9,183 bases of DNA from Methanoculleus sp. (GTDB lineage Archaea > Halobacteriota > Methanomicrobia > Methanomicrobiales > Methanoculleaceae). The stretch is taken from assembly GCA_023230425.1 (NCBI GenBank), contig JALNXI010000074.1:1-9183 (forward strand), in the 5' to 3' direction. Position numbers and translations under genes: made by a program. The stretch's first letter is position 1. Every line of letters begins with the position of its first letter. The notes beneath the pieces are model-generated. The model made no database searches, was not told the origin of the DNA, and was given only the letters and a program-made list of their open reading frames with translations. This document shows positions 1 through 5,712 of the stretch, piece by piece.

Positions 1-739
1 GTTTCTCGTAGTCCCTGGTCCGGTTGGCGATGAACTCCTTGTCTTCCCAGCCGTTCTTGATGATCTGCTGCATCATGCAGTTGAGGATGGCGACGTCGGA
101 GCCGGAGACGAACGGCATGTAGAGGTCAGCCTGCCGGGCGGTTGGGGTGTAGCGCGGGTCGGCTACGATCACCTTTGCGCCGTTCATCTTGGCCTGGACG
201 ATCTTGCGGCCGATGAGGGGGTGCTGCTCGAAGGTGTTGGACCCGATGACGAAGACGCACTTCGACTCGGCGATGTCGAGAATGGAGTTGGTCATCGCAC
301 CGGAGCCGAACGACGCAGCAAGGCCCGCGACGGTGGATGCATGGCAGAGCCGGGCGCAGTGGTCGATGTGCCGGGACTTCATGACGCCGCGGGCGAACTT
401 CATCAGCAGGTAGTTCTCTTCGTTCGAGACCCGGGCCGATGCAAGCGCCGCGAACTCATCGGGCTTGTAGGACTTGAATTTCTGCGCAATCAGGTCATAA
501 GCCTCATCCCAGGTTGCCTCGACGAACTTGCCGTCTTTCTTGATGAGCGGCTTTGTCAGGCGGTCCGGGCTGTTCACGAACTCGTGAGCATAGGTGCCCT
601 TCGGGCAGACCTTCCCTTCGTTGACAGGTGAACGACGGTACGGTGCTGTTCCAACTACTTTGCCGTCCTGGACGACAAGGTTGAAACTACAGCCAGTTCC
701 GCAGTAGGGACATGTTGTCTGTACATACTTCAACGTCAT
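1..739 (-). CDS. fdhA: Formate dehydrogenase alpha subunit, N-terminal part (runs off left edge)
   Basis: This is the catalytic subunit of the molybdenum or tungsten formate dehydrogenase that oxidises formate to CO2; in methanogens it partners FdhB to reduce coenzyme F420 or feeds heterodisulfide reductase. Translating the minus strand from ATG at 739 gives 246 uninterrupted residues. A CxxCxxxC-x27-C cluster (Cys10, 13, 17, 45) matches the N-terminal [4Fe-4S] domain of the molybdopterin oxidoreductase family, followed by Lys47 in VCPKGTY. The sequence HCARLCHAST places Cys132 where E. coli FdhF has selenocysteine, so this is a Cys form. The start is supported by GAGGTGA (plus-strand 747-753) 7 nt upstream. 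About two thirds of the protein, and any fdhB, lie to the left. A related molybdopterin enzyme is the alternative, but the cysteine spacing and active-site segment fit FdhA well. Confidence 0.93.
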   Translation of the reverse strand, partial: MTLKYVQTTCPYCGTGCSFNLVVQDGKVVGTAPYRRSPVNEGKVCPKGTYAHEFVNSPDRLTKPLIKKDGKFVEATWDEAYDLIAQKFKSYKPDEFAALASARVSNEENYLLMKFARGVMKSRHIDHCARLCHASTVAGLAASFGSGAMTNSILDIAESKCVFVIGSNTFEQHPLIGRKIVQAKMNGAKVIVADPRYTPTARQADLYMPFVSGSDVAILNCMMQQIIKNGWEDKEFIANRTRDYEK

Positions 740-746
740 ATTCTTA

Positions 747-753
747 TCACCTC
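747..753 (-). promoter_or_regulatory. fdhA ribosome binding site
   Basis: The minus strand reads GAGGTGA, 7 nt before the ATG at 739. It is complementary to the archaeal 16S rRNA 3' end and fixes the fdhA start. Confidence 0.75.
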
Positions 754-775
754 TATGGCGAACCGAATATCGGAT

Positions 776-804
776 GTTAAGCTACTTAAATTATGGTAGT
801 TAAC
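776..804 (-). promoter_or_regulatory. Putative fdhA promoter: TATA-like element inside a dyad
   Basis: On the plus strand GTTAAgCTAC (776-785) and GTAGTTAAC (796-804) are inverted repeats: 9 paired bases with one unpaired G. The 10-nt spacer is AT-rich. On the minus strand the TATA-like string TTTAAGTA lies within the dyad (about 784-791), which would put the transcription start near 762, just upstream of the GAGGTGA ribosome site. A regulator bound to the dyad could block TBP access. The inverted repeat is seen directly; the promoter and operator roles are inferred. Confidence 0.45.
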
Positions 805-1153
805 TGGATCCGCCCCCCAATCTCCAGCGGCATTGGCTGGCGAATAACAATCGGTATTGTTTCTTTAAGTTTTTACGTGAATAATTCTCTGCAGAATGTG
901 GATTTCCACACTGATTTGGCCCAGCCATAAGTGCTAAACCAATGTCACAAGGTGGCGGCTTCCCGGGCCGCTTGCAGAGTCAGGGTGATGCCCCGTACCG
1001 AGGTGTGGATGGCAGGGCAGGCAAAAAGCGAGCGTTCTCCGGGGCACCTATTCTGCGGGCTGAAATGACCTCGGAGCTGCCCATCTCCCGCTCATTCCGT
1101 TTGAGGGGAGATGTTATTATCGGTGGGAGCCTACATCTCTCACACAGTTACAC

Positions 1154-1162
1154 AGGGAGAGG
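1154..1162 (+). promoter_or_regulatory. Ribosome binding site for the GTG start at 1172
   Basis: GGGAGAGGA lies 9 nt before a GTG codon. It supports translation of the zinc-ribbon/HTH gene from this non-ATG start. Confidence 0.6.
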
Positions 1163-1171
1163 ACTATCATT

Positions 1172-1807
1172 GTGAAGAAGACACTACCGGTTCCGCCGAT
1201 GCTCACTGACCTGGTGGGGCACGCCCTGGTGTCGATGGACAGCGTGAAGTTCACCTGCCTCGATGCCTGCCCGGCGTGCGGCGGTCCGGTGACCGGGCAC
1301 GACCTGCGGGCAAAGCGGTTTGCCGTCATACTCGAGAACGGAAAGGAGCGCACGATCCGGGTCTACGTGAAGCGTTTCTACTGCCGGCGGTGCGGAACTC
1401 TCTGCTACGCAGACGCACCGTTCTACCCCGATACTCGTCTTGCGTCGCCCGTCGTCGACCTCTGCCTCCTCCTATCGCAGCAGATGCCCTTCAACCGTGT
1501 GGCACAATACCTCCGGGCGATGGGGATCATCGTGGATAGGGGAACCATCCGGAACTACGCCTCCCGGGACTTTGGTGCGATCCCGGCAACCGAACTCTTC
1601 GGCCTCCCTCTACCGCTCTCCCTGCTGAACCTCGCCACCTCCACCCTCGGGCGTGAGGGACGTCCCATCACAGGGGCAGAAGTGCTCGCTGCCTGTAGTT
1701 TCCCATCCGCAGGTAGGGCAGCGCCTCACGACAGGAGGTCTTCTGAAGAGCGGGATCAGCGGTATGAAGAGAAGGAGAAAGAAGAATGGAAAGCCAAGGA
1801 GCAGTGA
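1172..1807 (+). CDS. Zinc-ribbon / helix-turn-helix protein, transposase N-terminal-like, no catalytic domain
   Basis: The start is GTG, with GGGAGAGGA (1154-1162) 9 nt upstream. The 211-residue product has a CPACGG knuckle (Cys33, Cys36) and a second knuckle FYCRRCG (Cys71, Cys74) separated by a basic beta-rich stretch. A helical segment with an HTH-like sequence (about 105-130, RVAQYLRAMGI...RGTIRNYA) follows. This order (zinc ribbon, basic strands, HTH) resembles the N-terminal DNA-binding module of ISL3-type transposases, but no DDE domain follows. The last 65 codons (from 1610) lie antisense to a well-supported minus-strand gene, and the charged tail EEKEKEEWKAKEQ is the mirror of that gene's membrane segment, so the true C-terminus is doubtful. 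It may be a domesticated regulator or a transposase remnant. I do not know its function. Confidence 0.6.
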   Translation: MKKTLPVPPMLTDLVGHALVSMDSVKFTCLDACPACGGPVTGHDLRAKRFAVILENGKERTIRVYVKRFYCRRCGTLCYADAPFYPDTRLASPVVDLCLLLSQQMPFNRVAQYLRAMGIIVDRGTIRNYASRDFGAIPATELFGLPLPLSLLNLATSTLGREGRPITGAEVLAACSFPSAGRAAPHDRRSSEERDQRYEEKEKEEWKAKEQ

Positions 1808-1852
1808 CACCGCTGTGATGGCGACTGATACCGCCAGCAGGAGAAGAGTCAA
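1610..1852 (-). CDS. Small membrane-anchored zinc-ribbon protein, third gene of the mfnD-mfnF operon
   Basis: The 80-residue product starts at TTG (1852-1850), whose TTGA overlaps the mfnF stop; GGAGGGG precedes it at a short 2-3 nt spacing. Residues 2-36 are strongly hydrophobic (one or two membrane helices, LLLLAVSVAI then FPFFFLLLFIP) and are followed by basic RRPPVVRR. A zinc ribbon of the CPTCGW...FCPCDGTSL type follows (Cys45, Cys48, Cys59, Cys61), then a Gly/Glu-rich polar tail. The ribbon was probably kept by selection, since C-x2-C plus the FCPxDGT motif is unlikely by chance. The basic residues after the membrane segment suggest a cytoplasmic ribbon. The function is unknown; co-translation with methanofuran genes is the only hint. 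Its 3' 198 nt run antisense to the plus-strand zinc-ribbon/HTH gene. Confidence 0.72.
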   Translation of the reverse strand: MTLLLLAVSVAITAVSLLLGFPFFFLLLFIPLIPLFRRPPVVRRCPTCGWETTGSEHFCPCDGTSLTPEGGGGEVQQGER

Positions 1853-2772
1853 TCCCCTCCGGCTCGTAGCGCCACCTCCCTGACCGCGTACGCAGGCAGT
1901 GCGTCCGAGACCTCTCCGAGTTCCTGCTCCAGCGTGACGCCGTTCAACTCACGGGCAAAGAGGTCCGCCCCTATCCCGGCTGTGATCACCCGCCCGGCAC
2001 CGCTCTGGAAGAGTGCACGCCCCACTGCGCGGACGATCAGCGTCCGCTGGACCTCCCAGAACTGGCGGGCGACCTGGAGGGCTCCGCCCTCCCCGATCTC
2101 GTCGATATCAGCGCAGACCACCCGGGCAAGCCTCCTCGCCGCCGCCGCCGGCGTCTTCTCGCCGTTGTCCGGTGCCGGGCAGGTGTAGTCCTCCGGAGTG
2201 ATGTGACCGAGCACGAGGTGCGCGTCGGCGCTGGTCGCGAAGTACTCGGTGCTCACCGGGGTTACTGTTCCATCCAGCGTGACCGACGACAAGAGCGTGG
2301 CGACGTTCGTCCTGAGCATGCCGGTGTAGACGAGGTACTGCTTCTGCAACCGCCTGGTGTCGGTCAGCCCTTTGAGGTTCTCAAAACGGTTGAGAGGAAT
2401 GACATCGGCGGTGGTGCTCCCCACATCGAGGAGTACCGCATCGGCGTACTCTTCCCGCAGGTAATCGGCCGATGCCAGCCAGTTTGCGGCGGCAAGGTCA
2501 GGGACCGGCCGGGTATGGAACGCTGCGTCGGTGCCGTAGAAGGCGGCATCAGGGATCACCGCGTGAACGGCCCCGACAATCCACCGGATGCCCTCGATCT
2601 TGCTCGGAAAGCAGTCCGCCAGTTCTCCGCTCATCACCACGGCGGCGGATCCGGCATACGGCTCAAGGAGTTCGGCCAGCGGCGCGCCCTGCCAGAGCGG
2701 GCAGTAATGGATATGCACACCGGCGTCGTCGACAACCTTGAGGTTCGCACCGCCGATATCGATGCCGATCAT
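1849..2772 (-). CDS. mfnF: Methanofuran biosynthesis condensing enzyme MfnF (H4MPT-linked C1 pathway / hydantoinase-like ASKHA protein)
   Basis: The 307-residue protein has the ASKHA/hydantoinase-A plan: phosphate-1 loop GIDIGGANLK (3-12), phosphate-2 LLDVGSTTADVIP (114-126) and a late VITAGIGADLFAR motif (262-274). This matches the family annotated as 'H4MPT-linked C1 transfer pathway protein', to which MfnF of Methanocaldococcus jannaschii belongs. That enzyme joins the aminomethylfuran-methyl diphosphate to gamma-glutamyl-tyramine in methanofuran synthesis. The reading frame is open upstream to 2988, but the ATG at 2772 is preferred: it overlaps the mfnD stop as ATGA, it begins directly with the phosphate loop, and the upstream extension is Arg/Cys-rich antisense-like sequence over mfnD. 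The adjacent tyramine-glutamate ligase gene supports the assignment. The exact reaction is inferred from family and context. Confidence 0.88.
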   Translation of the reverse strand: MIGIDIGGANLKVVDDAGVHIHYCPLWQGAPLAELLEPYAGSAAVVMSGELADCFPSKIEGIRWIVGAVHAVIPDAAFYGTDAAFHTRPVPDLAAANWLASADYLREEYADAVLLDVGSTTADVIPLNRFENLKGLTDTRRLQKQYLVYTGMLRTNVATLLSSVTLDGTVTPVSTEYFATSADAHLVLGHITPEDYTCPAPDNGEKTPAAAARRLARVVCADIDEIGEGGALQVARQFWEVQRTLIVRAVGRALFQSGAGRVITAGIGADLFARELNGVTLEQELGEVSDALPAYAVREVALRAGGD

Positions 2773-3656
2773 GGCCGGCTGACCCTCCCGCCCGTATCGA
2801 ACCGCACCCTCCCGGAGAGGTGCACCTCTGCCGGCGCTTCGCCGTGCGACGCCTTGATGAGGATATCGGCGATCTCCTCCTCCATGACGGCAACGATGCC
2901 GACCAGACTGGTCGTGGGTCTCGGGTTGACATCTACAACATAGATACGATCTCCCACGATGACATCGATCCCGGCATACCCCTGGCATCCGAGTGTGTTC
3001 ATCGCCCGAGTGGCGGTGGAGACGATCTCCTCCTCGCGATCAGGGTGAATGGGTGTCTCACCCCCGAGGTACCGGAAACTCCCATCTTCCGCGACGTCGA
3101 TCTCCTGCCGGTTGACGGCGAGCACGAGCGGAGGATTGCCCGAGTAATACTCGCAGACGTTGCCGGTCACCCGGCTCCCTACGAGGCTCACGCTCAGCGT
3201 CTCTCCCTCGACGTAAGCCTGGGCGAACTCGCCGGCGCCCGGCTTCTCATCCGTCAGCCTGACACCCTGGGAACCGCAGCCCATAATCGGCTTGACGACC
3301 CGTCTCCCTTCGTCTGCGTCGGGGGGGACCTCTATCCCGTGTCGGGCAAGGATCGCTGCCGCCCGCTGTTTATTGGCGCAGACGGCTGCATTCATGCTTC
3401 CGCACCCGATGTTGTGGGTGAACTGCTCGAGAAGCTGCGTGTACCGAAAGAGGAGGTGGTCCGGTGCAATGACCATTCCTGCGTCGCATCCCGGCGCGAG
3501 GCTCCGGATCCCGTCTTCAAGGTCGGGCCCCTCCGGCGTCACCACATCGTAGCCGCACCTCTCGAAACTCCCGCTTATCGCGGCAAGCATGGCGGCACCC
3601 TCAGGCGCAAGCCCGGGGTCGTTGCATACGGAGTATTCGGCGAGAAAAACCTTCAT
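2769..3656 (-). CDS. mfnD: Tyramine-L-glutamate ligase MfnD (ATP-grasp)
   Basis: The product is a 295-residue ATP-grasp enzyme. Visible elements are an N-terminal pre-ATP-grasp region, the lysine segment VVKP (120-123), the Gly-rich loop GCGSQGV (126-132), the strand AYVEGETLSVSL (147-158), and the metal/ATP-binding segment YVVDVNPRPTTSLVGI (239-254) with Asp242 and Asn244. The size and this segment fit MfnD, which ligates glutamate to tyramine with ATP to give gamma-glutamyl-tyramine in methanofuran synthesis. Its downstream partner mfnF overlaps it by 4 nt, and MfnF would use the MfnD product. The start is the ATG at 3656; no clear ribosome site precedes it, so the mRNA may have a short or weak leader. 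A different small amino-acid ligase is possible but less likely given the neighbour. Confidence 0.88.
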   Translation of the reverse strand: MKVFLAEYSVCNDPGLAPEGAAMLAAISGSFERCGYDVVTPEGPDLEDGIRSLAPGCDAGMVIAPDHLLFRYTQLLEQFTHNIGCGSMNAAVCANKQRAAAILARHGIEVPPDADEGRRVVKPIMGCGSQGVRLTDEKPGAGEFAQAYVEGETLSVSLVGSRVTGNVCEYYSGNPPLVLAVNRQEIDVAEDGSFRYLGGETPIHPDREEEIVSTATRAMNTLGCQGYAGIDVIVGDRIYVVDVNPRPTTSLVGIVAVMEEEIADILIKASHGEAPAEVHLSGRVRFDTGGRVSRP

Positions 3657-3739
3657 CGCAGTACAGGTTGGCTACTGAAGACTTGACCCTGACGATCGGG
3701 CAAGTATTTGATGCGCGGGAACAACCCCTATAGACAAGG
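3657..3739. promoter_or_regulatory. Divergent promoter region mfnD / surE
   Basis: Only 83 nt separate the two start codons. The sole AT-rich core is AAGTATTTGATG (about 3702-3713), flanked by GC-rich sequence. Read on the plus strand it would place transcription near 3731, giving surE a leader of under 10 nt. Read on the minus strand (CAAATACTT) it would start mfnD near 3682, a leader of about 25 nt. One shared TBP site or two overlapping ones could drive both directions. Neither string is a strong consensus TATA box. Confidence 0.35.
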
Positions 3740-4531
3740 ATGAAGCCGAAGATAATGCTCACCAATGATGACGGGATCACGTCCGCGGGACTCTGGGCTG
3801 CGTATGACGCGCTCGCACCAATCGCCGATGTCACCGTGGTCGCGCCTGCCACCCAGCAGAGCGCTGTAGGGCGATCGATCTCCATCTTCGAGCCGATCCG
3901 GGCAACGAAGGTGACGATGAACGGTGTGCCGGCATACTCGGTCGGCGGGAAACCAACTGATGCCGTGATCATCGGGCTGTTTGCGTTGCACCTGAACCCG
4001 GACCTCGTGGTCAGCGGCGTCAACATCGGCGAGAACCTCTCGTACGAGTCCATCATGACCTCGGGCACCGTCGGGGCCGCGCTCGAAGCGTCCAATCAGG
4101 GGGTGCCGTCCCTTGCCTTCTCGCTCCAGGTGGAGGACCAGGGCGACAAGTTCGATGATCCATCAGGCGTCACGGACCGATTCCGTGAAGCGAAGCGAGT
4201 GGTCCGCGAGGTCTGCGAGAAGATCCTCTCAAACGGGTTCCCCGGAAATGCTCACGTCATCAACGTGAATATCCCGACACCGGTTCTCGGCGGTTACGAG
4301 ATCACCCGCCTTGCTGAGAAACTCTTCTACACCGGCGTGGAGGAACGCCTCGACCCTCGCGGGCGACCCTACTACTGGATCGACGGGCCTCTGCACGAGG
4401 ATGCGGAAGAAGGGACCGATGTGCATGCTGTGCAGAAGGGCAACATATCCATCACACCCATAACACTCGATTGCACGGCATTCGGCGCCACGGACGACCT
4501 CAGGGGTATCTTTGACGGCACGGGTATCTGA
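3740..4531 (+). CDS. surE: 5'/3'-nucleotidase SurE
   Basis: The 263-residue protein belongs to the SurE metal-dependent phosphatase family, which removes phosphate from nucleoside monophosphates. The signature metal ligands are present: LTNDDGI (Asp10, Asp11), QQSAVGRS (Ser41), VVSGVNIGEN (Asn95) and the substrate-loop segment SGTVGAALEA (108-117). Length and motif order are typical of the family. The start is the ATG at 3740, with only a weak AAGG immediately before it, consistent with a nearly leaderless message. rpiA follows within about 20 nt on the same strand, so the two are probably co-transcribed. A role in nucleotide salvage or damage control is known for the family; the in vivo substrate here cannot be told. 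Confidence 0.95.
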   Translation: MKPKIMLTNDDGITSAGLWAAYDALAPIADVTVVAPATQQSAVGRSISIFEPIRATKVTMNGVPAYSVGGKPTDAVIIGLFALHLNPDLVVSGVNIGENLSYESIMTSGTVGAALEASNQGVPSLAFSLQVEDQGDKFDDPSGVTDRFREAKRVVREVCEKILSNGFPGNAHVINVNIPTPVLGGYEITRLAEKLFYTGVEERLDPRGRPYYWIDGPLHEDAEEGTDVHAVQKGNISITPITLDCTAFGATDDLRGIFDGTGI

Positions 4532-4534
4532 ATG

Positions 4535-4542
4535 AAAGGTGA
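4535..4542 (+). promoter_or_regulatory. rpiA ribosome binding site
   Basis: AAAGGTGA ends 10 nt before the ATG at 4553. The in-frame ATG at 4532, immediately after the surE stop, lies upstream of this site and has no ribosome site of its own. This decides for the downstream start. Confidence 0.65.
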
Positions 4543-4552
4543 AGAATACGCT

Positions 4553-5251
4553 ATGAATGCAGCGCAGCAGGTAGAGTCGAAGCGAAACGCAGGTTACCGG
4601 GCGGCCGGGATGGTCGAAGACGGGATGGCCGTCGGTCTCGGTACCGGGTCGACCGTCTTCTTTGCTATGGAACGGCTGGGCGAGCGGATTGTCAGAGATG
4701 GCCTCCATATTGTAGGCATCCCGACATCCTACCAGGCGGCCATCCGGGCACGCCAGTACGGCATCCCGCTCTCCAGCCTCGATGAGCACCCCGAACTCGA
4801 TATCGCTATCGACGGGGCCGATCAGGTTGATCCGGCCCTGAACCTGATTAAGGGGCGCGGAGCGGCGCATCTCCGGGAGAAGTGCGTCTGTGACGCGGCC
4901 CGGAAGGTGCTCATCGTCGTTGACCCGACAAAGATGGTCGATACCCTGAACGCGCCTGTCCCGGTCGAGGTGCTCCCGTTTGCCTCTGCGGGAGTCTTCC
5001 GGCGCCTCGCTCTCCTCGGCGCAGGTCCGGTTCTCCGGGAAGGGGTGAAGAAGGACGGTCCGGTCGTCACCGACAACGGCAACCTCATCCTTGACTGTGA
5101 CTTCGGAGCGATCGTGAAGCCCCCGGACCTGGAAACTGAGATAGCCACCATTCCAGGTGCGCTGGAATGCGGTCTTTTTACCGCCTATGGAAAAAAGATA
5201 ACGGTTATTGTTGGTGAGGAAACAGGTTGCCGCGTCGTATCACTGCATTGA
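4553..5251 (+). CDS. rpiA: Ribose-5-phosphate isomerase A
   Basis: RpiA interconverts ribose 5-phosphate and ribulose 5-phosphate. From the ATG at 4553 the product is 232 residues, normal for the family; an in-frame ATG at 4532 would add 7 residues but ignores the AAAGGTGA site. Motifs are the phosphate loop GLGTGST (28-34) and the catalytic block AIDGADQVD...LIKGRGAAHLREK, with Asp87, Asp90, Lys100 and Glu109 matching E. coli Asp81, Asp84, Lys94 and Glu103 at a constant offset of 6. The usual glycine run after the Lys is GRGAA here, a mild variation. In methanogens lacking an oxidative pentose pathway, RpiA supplies ribose for nucleotides from ribulose 5-phosphate (established background). 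It is probably co-expressed with surE. Its last 12 nt overlap the convergent regulator gene. Confidence 0.94.
   Translation: MNAAQQVESKRNAGYRAAGMVEDGMAVGLGTGSTVFFAMERLGERIVRDGLHIVGIPTSYQAAIRARQYGIPLSSLDEHPELDIAIDGADQVDPALNLIKGRGAAHLREKCVCDAARKVLIVVDPTKMVDTLNAPVPVEVLPFASAGVFRRLALLGAGPVLREGVKKDGPVVTDNGNLILDCDFGAIVKPPDLETEIATIPGALECGLFTAYGKKITVIVGEETGCRVVSLH
5191..5196 (-). terminator. Oligo-T termination signal for the winged-helix regulator gene
   Basis: The plus strand has six A residues, so the minus transcript has U6, 44 nt past the regulator stop and inside the rpiA coding end. Short U-runs suffice for archaeal termination. The role is inferred. Confidence 0.4.
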
Positions 5252-5620
5252 TATACATTCCCGCATCTTCTGGATAAGGTCTAACTGGTGCCGGGCTTCT
5301 TTCTTCTTTTCCTTCTCGATCGTATCCATGATCTCTGTTATCGGCCGGGAGAGCGTATAGATCTTCACCGGTCGCCCTTTGCTCTCCGACTTGCTCTCGC
5401 GGGTGTCAATCCAGTCGCACTCCTTGAGGTAGCGCATGGCGATGCTGACTTCAGGTTGGCGGAGATCGGTGCCCCGCTCGATATCGCGGGATGTCGCCTC
5501 CTCTATATTCGCCAGATACACAAGCACTTTAGAGACGTTTCTCTTGATGCCGATACCTATGAGGAGTTCGGCGAGTTCTTCATCGCGTGGCGTGAAATAT
5601 CGTACCTTGTCTGACCTCAT
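5240..5620 (-). CDS. Winged helix-turn-helix transcriptional regulator
   Basis: The 126-residue protein looks like the archaeal 'predicted transcriptional regulator' winged-helix proteins (TrmB/MarR/ArsR-like fold). Residues about 27-75 form the HTH: VSKVLVYLANIEEAT, then SRDIERGTDLRQPEVS as the recognition region, then AMRYLKECDWI. A basic wing follows (about 77-91, ESKSESKGRPVKIYTLS). The C-terminus (about 93-122, EIMDTIEKEKKKEARHQLDLIQ) is a long charged amphipathic helix, likely a dimerising coiled coil. No ligand domain or metal-site cysteine pattern is seen. The start ATG at 5620 has GGTGA 4 nt upstream and a TATA box about 45 nt upstream. Repeated motifs flank that TATA box, suggesting autoregulation (inference). 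Targets are unknown; no gene symbol can be given. Confidence 0.85.
   Translation of the reverse strand: MRSDKVRYFTPRDEELAELLIGIGIKRNVSKVLVYLANIEEATSRDIERGTDLRQPEVSIAMRYLKECDWIDTRESKSESKGRPVKIYTLSRPITEIMDTIEKEKKKEARHQLDLIQKMRECISMQ
5296..5316 (+). terminator. Pyrimidine/T-rich termination tract for surE-rpiA
   Basis: A run of T and C with TTCTTTCTTCTTTT lies 45-65 nt past the rpiA stop, inside the antisense regulator gene. U-rich tracts of this sort terminate archaeal RNA polymerase. No hairpin is needed and none is seen. The role is inferred. Confidence 0.35.
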
Positions 5621-5642
5621 CCGTTCACCATCAGGTAGTATC

Positions 5643-5712
5643 TATTGTTTTAAATCTGACTATAAAAATATTATTGTTTTAATGGGAGATCTGAAGTTTG
5701 TGGTAGTTTTAA
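5643..5712 (-). promoter_or_regulatory. Regulator promoter: TATA box with three spaced GTTTTAA repeats
   Basis: The minus strand reads TATTTTTATA (5670-5661), a good archaeal TATA box that predicts a start near 5637 and a leader of about 18 nt. On the plus strand the 11-mer TATTGTTTTAA occurs at 5643-5653 and 5672-5682, and a shorter TAGTTTTAA at 5704-5712. The shared GTTTTAA cores start at 5647, 5676 and 5706, a regular 29-30 bp step (close to three helical turns), on both sides of the TATA box. The repeats are seen directly; operator function is inferred. Confidence 0.55.

Larger units (their letters stand above)
740..1171. other. Intergenic region between divergent fdhA and the zinc-ribbon/HTH gene
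   Basis: The first 180 nt are AT-richer than the surroundings and hold the fdhA promoter. A 14-bp palindrome TGTGGATTTCCACA lies at 897-910. The rest is GC-rich and includes a small hairpin (GCGGC/GCCGC around about 947-964). An inverted repeat GAGATGT (1108-1114) / ACATCTC (1133-1139) surrounds a TATA-like stretch (1114-1120) upstream of the plus-strand gene. One open frame (942-1175, +) is not convincing as a gene: no ribosome site, no recognisable domain, and it ends exactly where the next gene starts. Confidence 0.6.

Noticed and set aside
189..631. Two plus-strand open frames over the left end
   Set aside because: They are antisense to fdhA, whose iron-sulfur cysteines and active-site segment are clear on the minus strand.
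942..1175. 77-codon plus-strand frame before the zinc-ribbon/HTH gene
   Set aside because: No ribosome site, no recognisable motif, and it runs through the promoter and ribosome site of the following gene.
2773..2988. N-terminal extension of mfnF to an upstream start at 2988
   Set aside because: The extra 72 residues are Arg/Cys/His-rich and overlap mfnD; the ATGA junction at 2769-2772 and the phosphate loop right after Met give the true start.
2820..3686. 288-codon plus-strand open frame (and the 2203-2943 frame)
   Set aside because: Both are antisense shadows of mfnD and mfnF, which have clear ATP-grasp and ASKHA motifs and coupled starts.
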